Source: CBFGRV01 sp965651265
GTDB lineage: Bacteria > Bacteroidota > Rhodothermia > Rhodothermales > VXPQ01
Length of the DNA stretch: 57,864 nt
Assembly: GCA_965651265.1 (NCBI GenBank)
Contig: CBFGRV010000020.1
Span: 1-57,864, forward strand
Reading direction: 5' to 3'
The stretch's first letter is position 1. Every line of letters starts with the position of its first letter. The notes under the pieces are model-generated. The model did not search any database. It was given only the letters and a program-made list of their open reading frames with translations, and was not told the DNA's origin. Made by a program: the position numbers and the translations under genes. Below, piece after piece: positions 51,365-57,864 of this stretch.

Positions 51365-52888
51365 ATGAATCGCAGCGATCGCAATATGCGCTTCGGAATC
51401 TTATGTGATGGTCCGAAGCTTCCGAGATGGCAGGTGCGCTGTATCGATCAGCTCCTTGGCGTGCCCGGAGTCGAATGCAGTGTTCTCGTTGTAACAGATC
51501 GCGGTGCAAACAATGGGCAACAGGTAGAGGAATGGGTCGATCTCTCGTTCAACGGCAGGCCCGTTGATCAAGTCACTGGATTTCCGGGCGGAGGTAAGCA
51601 GACTATTGAGAGCTTCGACCTCGATTTCATCTTGGCATTCGACCATCGCTATGTCCACCCGGATCTCTTGAGTATCCCGCGGTACGGTGTATGGGCGTTC
51701 AACTTTGAACTGCCTTCAAACATGAAGGGTGTGGAAGCCGATCGTACGAGCAGGGCACGGCTGGTTAGAATGACTGACGCGGCGTCTGGTGTCATAATGA
51801 GGGAAGGCAGGTTCCTTGCCTTTCCACACTCTGCGCCGAAGACGCTGAGTGAACTTCATCAGGCTACGTGCAAATGGCCGGCGGAGGTATGCACGCAATT
51901 GCTCGCGGGTGATGAAATATTCAGCGATGAGAAGGTCCATGTGAACCTTTCGAGGTCTACGGACACAATGGTGTCGGCGACAAAGTGGCGATCGCTGCAG
52001 GATAAAATCTCGCACTGGAATAATGCACTCTTGAAGGATGACATCTGGAACATTGGTGTCGTCGATGCTCCGATCGAATCGCTCCTCCAGAATCCCGTCC
52101 CCGATGTAAGATGGTTACCGGCACCGCCTAAAGGTCGCTACTATGCAGACCCGTTTGCCGTTCGGGCCGATGGGAGGCTTCACATTCTATTTGAGGACTA
52201 TTGCCTGAGCACGAAAAAGGGTGTCATTTCGGCGATAGAACTCGACGGCGGTCCGGCGACGGAGGCCAAAATGGTGATGGAGCAGCCGGGCCATATGTCA
52301 TACCCGTTCCTGCTCGAGCACGATGGGGAAATATTCTGTATCCCGGCTACTGCAGATGCGAACGAGGTCGCCCTATACAGAGCACAGAAGCTCCCCGATG
52401 TCTGGCAGAGGGAGGCGGCGCTCCTCGAGAGTTTCGAGGGGGTTGATAGCTCCGTGATTCAATTCGATGGCTTGTGGTGGCTGTTTTGCGGGGACCGAAG
52501 AAATCGGCCGAATCTCAATCTCTACATCTTCTATGCGGAGAATCTGACGGGTCCCTGGGTTGCACATCGCAAGAACCCCGTAAAGTCAGATGTGCGATCG
52601 AGCCGCCCTGCAGGAACTCCGTTCATTCACGACGGCTGCCTGTTTCGACCCAGCCAGGATAGCAGTCGCGGATACGGCTCGGGGATCGTAATCAACCGGG
52701 TAGTCGAGCTCTCACGCGAAGCGTTCCGCGAAGAAGAGGTCGCACTCCTCGAACCGGATTCGTCCGGTCCCTACAAGCATGGCCTGCATACCATCTGCAA
52801 GGTGGGGGATAAGACGATAGTAGACGGGAAGGCACGGGTCGTCCGATTGGCGAGCATGCGGAACAAGCTCGCAAAGATCGTCTCCTGA
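51365..52888 (+). CDS. formyltransferase-like N-terminus plus propeller (GINT1 N-terminal/GH43-like)
   Basis: 507 residues; Met at 51386 is an alternative start. Residues 1-200 resemble a formyltransferase-type Rossmann region (MRFGILCDGPKLPRWQVRCI, DLDFILAFDHRYV). Residues 230-500 carry five-bladed-propeller blocks: GRYYADPFAVRADGRLHILF, EDY, GHMSYPFLLEHDGEIFCIPA, and SRPAGTPFIHDGCLFRPSQD. These resemble the N-terminal domain of plant glucosamine inositolphosphorylceramide transferase and GH43/GH32 propellers. The catalytic GT part of GINT1 is not present. A role in glycan assembly is inferred from context. Confidence 0.68.
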   Translation: MNRSDRNMRFGILCDGPKLPRWQVRCIDQLLGVPGVECSVLVVTDRGANNGQQVEEWVDLSFNGRPVDQVTGFPGGGKQTIESFDLDFILAFDHRYVHPDLLSIPRYGVWAFNFELPSNMKGVEADRTSRARLVRMTDAASGVIMREGRFLAFPHSAPKTLSELHQATCKWPAEVCTQLLAGDEIFSDEKVHVNLSRSTDTMVSATKWRSLQDKISHWNNALLKDDIWNIGVVDAPIESLLQNPVPDVRWLPAPPKGRYYADPFAVRADGRLHILFEDYCLSTKKGVISAIELDGGPATEAKMVMEQPGHMSYPFLLEHDGEIFCIPATADANEVALYRAQKLPDVWQREAALLESFEGVDSSVIQFDGLWWLFCGDRRNRPNLNLYIFYAENLTGPWVAHRKNPVKSDVRSSRPAGTPFIHDGCLFRPSQDSSRGYGSGIVINRVVELSREAFREEEVALLEPDSSGPYKHGLHTICKVGDKTIVDGKARVVRLASMRNKLAKIVS

Positions 52889-52891
52889 CGA

Positions 52892-54091
52892 ATGCAGAAT
52901 GGCATAGAGATTACAAATCCGAAGGGCAGGAAGATACGTGTACTTCAAGTCCTTTGGACCGCGAACTTCGGAGGAGTTGAGCGACTGGTTTGCGATCTTT
53001 GCGGAGGCCTTGAAGAATCTGGATCTATCGAATGTGGAGTCCTATTCGCCAAAAGTCAGGGGCCTCTCTATGCCCAATTTGATAAGCTTGCAATCGAAAA
53101 GCACGTAGATAATCTTCGCCATGGCGTAAGCCTCTCTACTAAACGATATAGGCGGTTCACAGAGACGTTTCGCAGATACGACGTACTACATCTTCATTTC
53201 TTCAATCCATTTATTGCTTTAGCAGCCAGGGCATCCAATCGACTCATTGTCTATACCGTACATGGCAACTTCCATTTTAGAAAAAAACTGAAGATCGGCG
53301 ATGTTGCCTACGCGGGCCTGCAAAGGAGATTCCTGAACCATGACGTCAGCTACATGACGTTCAATTCTCAATTCGCGAGGCACACCGCGGAAGATCGTTT
53401 CGGACTAGAGGAGGTTCCCCGAAGCGTAGTTTACAACGGGTCGGACTTGAACAGGATGAAAGCCTCGGGGCAGATTGAGCCGCCGTTGCTGGAGGCTGTC
53501 CGGGATAAGTTCGTGGTGGGCACGGTTGGCCGATTCGCCGAGATCAAACGCCTGCATCTTCTAATTCAGGCATTTGCAGAATTTCAGGAGCATAAGCCCG
53601 CAATGTTGCTCCTGGTGGGGGATGGTCCACTCAGAACGAAGCTGGAGAGCCAGGTCGACCGCCTCGGTATTCGCGGCAAAGTGATCTTCACCGGATATCG
53701 GGAAAACGTAGCCGATTTTCAGGAGCGGATGGACCTCTGCGTCTTTCCTTCCTACAACGAATCGTTCGGCCTCGTGGCTGTCGAAGCTCTCGCACTCGGT
53801 AAGCCGGCCATTGTAATGGAAGATGGAGGAGGGATTGTCGAAGTGGTAGGAGAAGTCTCGAGGGAAGATGTGGTTCGCGACGTGCCTGCTCTCGTCGATC
53901 GAATGGAATACTATTTTCGCCATCCGGAATATTTGCAGGCATTGGCGCAAGAGCGGAGATCTCGGGCCGAACACTTCAGCATCGACCGAATGGCCAGTCA
54001 GTTTAGCGAGATCTATCAGAACCTTGCTCTGGAAAGGATTCGATCTAACGCGATTAGCACGCCGCACGAGGTGCCTGTCACGAACCAATGA
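52892..54091 (+). CDS. glycosyltransferase family 4 (GT-B)
   Basis: 399 residues. The acceptor domain opens with RVLQVLWTANFGGVERLVCD. The donor domain has VGTVGRFAEIKRLHLLIQAF, LLVGDGPLRTKLESQV and the E-x7-E type motif in FPSYNESFGLVAVEALALGK. The first third of the gene is AT-richer than most of the window. It starts 3 bases after the propeller gene stop and ends in an ATGA overlap with the next GT4 gene, so both are co-translated. Donor and linkage are unknown. Confidence 0.92.
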   Translation: MQNGIEITNPKGRKIRVLQVLWTANFGGVERLVCDLCGGLEESGSIECGVLFAKSQGPLYAQFDKLAIEKHVDNLRHGVSLSTKRYRRFTETFRRYDVLHLHFFNPFIALAARASNRLIVYTVHGNFHFRKKLKIGDVAYAGLQRRFLNHDVSYMTFNSQFARHTAEDRFGLEEVPRSVVYNGSDLNRMKASGQIEPPLLEAVRDKFVVGTVGRFAEIKRLHLLIQAFAEFQEHKPAMLLLVGDGPLRTKLESQVDRLGIRGKVIFTGYRENVADFQERMDLCVFPSYNESFGLVAVEALALGKPAIVMEDGGGIVEVVGEVSREDVVRDVPALVDRMEYYFRHPEYLQALAQERRSRAEHFSIDRMASQFSEIYQNLALERIRSNAISTPHEVPVTNQ

Positions 54092-55293
54092 ACCCGAATT
54101 TGCGACTGGTGGAAAAGCCGGCGGTAGCCGCAACGCCGAGAAACAACGGCTACACCGCCCGGGATGTAAGGAAGAAGGTGTTGCTCGTCACGAACATCCC
54201 GACTCCATATCGCATACCTCTCTTCGAGGAGCTGAATCGCCAGCTGGCCGCCGTGGGAATAGAGCTCCTCGTCGCATTCGGAGCGATGGGCTATGCGCGC
54301 CGCAAGTGGAAGATAGACCTGGATCGGATCACGTTCAGGTACACTCAGCTTCGATCCAGGCACATCGTGCTTGGTAAATCCACCGAGCACACCCTGTTCA
54401 CCTACGGTGGATTGATCCCTCTGATCAGGAAGTATCAGCCGGACATCATCATTTCAGCAGGCTTCTCAATCTCAACGATGAAAGTATGGATGATGTCTCG
54501 CCTGACGGGAGTCAAGTACATCATCTGGTCCGGCAGTCTCGGTCTCGATGCAAAAGGCTGGCGCTTGTTCGTGAGACGGATACTGGCTCGACGAGCCTCG
54601 AGGGCCATTGCGTATGGATCGAGAGCAAAGGCGTACCTGAACTCGCTCGGTATTCCCGAAGGTCACATTACCATTGCACTGAACACCGTGGATACCGAAT
54701 ACTTCCGGAAGCGGGTTGAGCGCTTGCGAGCTGCCAATCGCAATGGAGCAGCCAAGCGCCTGACCTATATAGGATATCTGACTCGTGGCAAGAACGTCAT
54801 CCGCATCCTCGAAATGATTCGTCTCCTGCGCCAGGTGCGCGATGACTTTGTCCTGGACATAGTGGGAGATGGAGACGATTTCCCTCGGCTAGCCGAGTAT
54901 GTGGAGCGCCATGGCCTTCAGCATACGGTCGTTTTCCACGGCTACAGGCAAACCAGGGAGATTCCCGAGTTTTTGTCGCGGAGCTACTGTCATTTATTTC
55001 AAACGGATCGGGACGTCTGGGGGCTGGTGCTCGTTGAAGCGATGGCTGCCGGAGTGCCCTGCCTGTCCTCCATTCACGCCGGGGCGACACATGACTTGAT
55101 CATTGACGGACAAACGGGTTTCGCAGTCGACTTCGAGAACACGCAAGACGCCTTCGACAAAGTCATGTGGCTGTTGGATCATCCGGCTGAAGCAAGCCGG
55201 ATAGGGAGGAATGCCCAGATGTTTGTTGAGCAGCATTTGGGGATGCCGTCCAGTGCCGAAAGCATGGTCGATTCCATCCGTCAAGCAATCTAG
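54088..55293 (+). CDS. glycosyltransferase family 4 (GT-B)
   Basis: 401 residues. After a 27-residue N-terminal extension the GT4 acceptor domain begins at KKVLLVTNIPTPYRIPLFEE. The donor domain has LTYIGYLTRGKNVIRILEMI, DIVGDGDDFPRLAEYVE and the DVWGLVLVEAMAAGVPCLSS motif. The N-terminal MNPNLRLVEKPAVAATPRNN segment is unusual, but the ATGA coupling to the upstream GT4 supports this start. The following membrane protein begins 18 bases later. Donor and linkage are unknown. Confidence 0.9.
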   Translation: MNPNLRLVEKPAVAATPRNNGYTARDVRKKVLLVTNIPTPYRIPLFEELNRQLAAVGIELLVAFGAMGYARRKWKIDLDRITFRYTQLRSRHIVLGKSTEHTLFTYGGLIPLIRKYQPDIIISAGFSISTMKVWMMSRLTGVKYIIWSGSLGLDAKGWRLFVRRILARRASRAIAYGSRAKAYLNSLGIPEGHITIALNTVDTEYFRKRVERLRAANRNGAAKRLTYIGYLTRGKNVIRILEMIRLLRQVRDDFVLDIVGDGDDFPRLAEYVERHGLQHTVVFHGYRQTREIPEFLSRSYCHLFQTDRDVWGLVLVEAMAAGVPCLSSIHAGATHDLIIDGQTGFAVDFENTQDAFDKVMWLLDHPAEASRIGRNAQMFVEQHLGMPSSAESMVDSIRQAI

Positions 55294-55311
55294 GGCAGGA
55301 AGGCACGGATC

Positions 55312-56646
55312 ATGACCTATTCCGATTGGAGAGAGTGGCTTCGAGCGTTGCCGTGGTCGCTCAAGTGGTTCGTCCTGCTGATCCTGATTCGGCCGGTACT
55401 GGATATCTTCTACTTCGTCAAGGAAATATCACCTCTGCTGTCACCCTTGAACATAATCGGAGTTCTCACTCCGATCTTGATCCTGGGAAGTATGCTCTCG
55501 TCCAGGTTTCCGGGCAGGATCAAGTCGAGCTCCGATATTTTTATGACGCTGTGGGGAATATGCCTCGGGTTGAATATTCTTGCAGTTGTGACCCTTGACG
55601 TGGCGATCGAGTCCGTTGAAATAGTGACTAAGATAGTCACACCATTCCTGCTATACTGGTTTGTTCGCCATCTGGTACGATCAAAGAGAGACTTGCTTGG
55701 AGTAATTACGACATTTCTATACTCCACGATAGTGCCGTTCGGCATGCTGATATATGAACAGCTAGTTTCGCCGCTATCTTCTGTTGTGTATACGAGGGGA
55801 TACTACCGATACGAAGGTTTGTATGCGGATGTGGTTAGTTACGCGATCTACATCATCGGCGCGTGGCTAATTGTAGGCTATTTTTTCCTGGAGAGAGGGA
55901 ACAGAGCAACCTTCGGAAGAAGGGCCATTCTACTCGTAGCCGTAGGCTCGCTTACCGTTGCAGGGTTGCTATCGATGCATCACACGGCAAGCTGGGGTGT
56001 GGCGGCCGCAATACTTGCTTTGCTAGCCTTCCACTCTCTTGGCAAGTCTAATTATCCAGCCTTCTTTCTCATTCTGGTGCTGGGCGTGGCGGGAAGCTAT
56101 GTCGTCGGCGACACCATTGGAGAACGGATCGAAAGCGCCCTCGCGACGGACATTGCCGTCATAGAAGGAGATAAGAATGTTGACCGCGCATTTCATGGAC
56201 GGGTGTCGCGATGGAGGGGCTATATAGAGACCTGGACGGAAATGCCCCTGCATGCCAAGTTGGGCGGCGTTTCACTGAGCATCGACAAACCCATTGGAGC
56301 GATGCTTCTCAGCGGGATTCACAGTGACTACCTCCGCATCACATTCTCCACAGGTCTCATTGGTTTGATTTTCTACCTGATGTTCTACATCGGGATCTTC
56401 GCCAGAAGCTGGAGGAGCTCCAGTGCTGACCGATTCCTGATACAGGGCGCGATGGCGATCATTCTGCTGTACTCTATTACCACAACGCCCACCTTATATG
56501 CGCCATTGATGTATCTGGCAATGTCAATTCTCGCTTACGGAGCTATTCTGGACAAACCGGGGGCGAAGCGCGTCGTCGAGGCATCTCGTTTTCCCGTTCG
56601 AACGTCGAGGCCGTTCGAAAGGCCGAGTACTCTCGCGGCTCGATAG
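55312..56646 (+). CDS. O-antigen ligase/polymerase-like multi-spanning membrane protein
   Basis: 444 residues with about ten to twelve predicted membrane helices, starting with WSLKWFVLLILIRPVLDIFY. A large loop near 270-340 has a HGRVSRWRGYIETWTEMP segment and GIHSDYLRITFSTGLIGLIF. The latter is the His/aromatic block that precedes the last helices in the Wzy_C/WaaL family. Family members either polymerise repeat units or ligate them to lipid A or protein; sequence alone cannot separate these. The only ABC-type flippase in the locus suggests an en-bloc oligosaccharide, for which a ligase role would fit. Confidence 0.82.
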   Translation: MTYSDWREWLRALPWSLKWFVLLILIRPVLDIFYFVKEISPLLSPLNIIGVLTPILILGSMLSSRFPGRIKSSSDIFMTLWGICLGLNILAVVTLDVAIESVEIVTKIVTPFLLYWFVRHLVRSKRDLLGVITTFLYSTIVPFGMLIYEQLVSPLSSVVYTRGYYRYEGLYADVVSYAIYIIGAWLIVGYFFLERGNRATFGRRAILLVAVGSLTVAGLLSMHHTASWGVAAAILALLAFHSLGKSNYPAFFLILVLGVAGSYVVGDTIGERIESALATDIAVIEGDKNVDRAFHGRVSRWRGYIETWTEMPLHAKLGGVSLSIDKPIGAMLLSGIHSDYLRITFSTGLIGLIFYLMFYIGIFARSWRSSSADRFLIQGAMAIILLYSITTTPTLYAPLMYLAMSILAYGAILDKPGAKRVVEASRFPVRTSRPFERPSTLAAR

Positions 56647-56693
56647 ATCGCACGGAGGTGCGTGTCCTCATATCTCAAGACCACAATCGTCGG

Positions 56694-57839
56694 ATGCCCG
56701 ACGTATCTCAACAGCCCGGGAAGCCAAAGGTCTTGCTGCTAGGAAAATTGCCTCCGCCCTACATGGGACCCTCTGTGGCAACCCAAATCTTGCTGTCATC
56801 ATCGTTGAAGGATCGTGTCGTCCTGCACCATGTGAACACGAACGTACACGAGACGATGGATACCTTGGGTACGTGGAATACGGACAAGGTATGGGCCAAT
56901 CTCAATATCTATCGTCAGTTTGTTCGTAGCATCAGGGCGACATCCCCGGATATTGTCGTCGTACCCATTAGCCAGACCACATTAGGTTTCGTCAAGGATT
57001 CCATATTCCTTATTGCGAGCAGACTATTCCGCATCCCCGTGTTGGTTCAACTCAGGGGAAGCAATCTGCAAAACTGGCTAGCGAGTGCTCCAAGTCCTGT
57101 CAGGTGGTATGTCACCAAGGTTCTAAGGTCAAGCCACGGGGCGATCGTCCTGGGAGAGCGGCTGCGATACTTGTTCCATGGCCTGGTTCCGGAGGACAGG
57201 ATATTCGTCGTGCCGAACGGCGCAAATTATCTCCTTCCAGAAAGTCGAAACGGCAGGGCTTCGCGCCCGCCGCATGTAAACGTGCTATGCCTCACCAACC
57301 TCCAGGAGGCGAAAGGCATCTACGACGTCATCGAAGGGGTTCACCTGGCACTCCGCCATGGTACAAAGAACTTCCATCTGGACATGGTCGGTGCGTGGGA
57401 CAACCCCGAGACAGAGAGGCGATGCAAAGGATACGTCGCAAAGCACAGGCTTCCCGTGACATTCCATCCGCCCGCGGTCGGCGACGAAAAGTTTCGGCTG
57501 CTGGCTGGGGCGGATGTTTTCATCTTCACGCCCCGCCAGCCTGAAGGCCATCCATGGGTCATCGTCGAGGCATTGGCCGCGGGGCTGCCCATCATCTCTA
57601 CCGATCGCGGCGCAATCGCCGACTGTGTTTTGGATGGACACAACGGGTTCATCGTCGATGGTGCTCACCCCGAGCAGATCGAGCAAAAGTTGAGCCTTCT
57701 GGTTTCTGACGTGAAGCTCCGAGATCGGTTCGGAAGAGCCAGTCGACAACTCTACTTAGAGAAATTCACAGAGGAAAAAATGGTGGAGCGAATGCATCAT
57801 GCCATATGCAAAGTACTCAACGGCCATTTGCAGGGCTGA
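56694..57839 (+). CDS. glycosyltransferase family 4 (GT-B)
   Basis: 381 residues from ATG 56694. GTG 56658 is in frame and would add 12 residues, but GGAGG overlaps that codon, so it cannot serve as its ribosome site. The first strand of the fold is KVLLLGKLPPPYMGPSVATQ. The donor half has NVLCLTNLQEAKGIYDVIEG, MVGAWDNPETERRC and the RQPEGHPWVIVEALAAGLPI motif. It ends 25 bases before the window edge, and the locus probably continues. Donor unknown. Confidence 0.9.
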   Translation: MPDVSQQPGKPKVLLLGKLPPPYMGPSVATQILLSSSLKDRVVLHHVNTNVHETMDTLGTWNTDKVWANLNIYRQFVRSIRATSPDIVVVPISQTTLGFVKDSIFLIASRLFRIPVLVQLRGSNLQNWLASAPSPVRWYVTKVLRSSHGAIVLGERLRYLFHGLVPEDRIFVVPNGANYLLPESRNGRASRPPHVNVLCLTNLQEAKGIYDVIEGVHLALRHGTKNFHLDMVGAWDNPETERRCKGYVAKHRLPVTFHPPAVGDEKFRLLAGADVFIFTPRQPEGHPWVIVEALAAGLPIISTDRGAIADCVLDGHNGFIVDGAHPEQIEQKLSLLVSDVKLRDRFGRASRQLYLEKFTEEKMVERMHHAICKVLNGHLQG

Positions 57840-57864
57840 CCCGATTGGGATGATCGATTAGTGA

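Overview
The window is a 57.9 kb, gene-dense, mostly high-GC bacterial chromosome segment with no rRNA, tRNA, CRISPR array or intact insertion sequence that I can see. The best lineage clue is the 2247-residue surface protein at 1862-8605. It ends in a type IX secretion (Por) sorting-like domain with an N-Y-P-N-P-F-N-P start. Together with a PVC-type cytochrome c lipoprotein, DUF4230 and S9 peptidases and a BY-kinase glycan locus, this suggests the Bacteroidota/Rhodothermota/Balneolota side of the tree, with Rhodothermales-like as my best guess. This is inference; no marker gene is present.

Region 1 (1-13.5 kb) is cell surface and signalling. It holds the 3' end of a CHAT peptidase gene, a small secreted protein, the giant mosaic surface protein, a converging Ser/Thr kinase with TPRs, and a divergent run of anti-sigma kinase (RsbW-like), STAS antagonist, ECF sigma factor, membrane anti-sigma factor and a membrane-anchored helical-repeat protein.

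Region 2 (13.5-27.8 kb) is envelope and proteolysis. It holds a secreted gluzincin/propeller/outer-membrane-barrel protein, a PrsW-like intramembrane protease, a membrane-anchored M15-like peptidase, a heme-binding HEAT-repeat lipoprotein, a SprT-like protease, a small membrane protein, an S9 prolyl-oligopeptidase-family enzyme, a patatin-like lipase and a DUF4230 protein. At 27.8-32.4 kb lies a 1509-residue Lhr-type helicase on the minus strand.

Region 3 (33.2 kb to the end) is one co-directional surface-glycan locus of twenty genes after a roughly 0.9 kb gene-free stretch. It opens with a Wzz/BY-kinase and a translationally coupled SLBB-like protein. Next come a sugar epimerase and a nonulosonic (legionaminic-type) acid set: LegC-like aminotransferase, CMP-sugar synthase, glycosyltransferase, NeuB/LegI-like synthase, NeuD/LegH-like acyltransferase, a deacetylase-like protein, a CBS-nucleotidyltransferase like PtmE, and a Gfo/Idh/MocA oxidoreductase. 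The distal part has a PglK-like ABC flippase, a capsule-type transferase, two unrelated nucleotidyltransferase-fold proteins in tandem, a propeller protein like the N-terminal part of plant GINT1, three GT4 glycosyltransferases and an O-antigen ligase/polymerase-like membrane protein. LegB and LegG homologues are not in the window.

Most worth following: the paired nucleotidyltransferase-fold proteins with their odd neighbours, the large intergenic palindromes at 43395-43411 and 44556-44582, the compositional break inside the epimerase gene, the kinase/partner-switch/ECF cluster, and the multi-domain surface metzincin.
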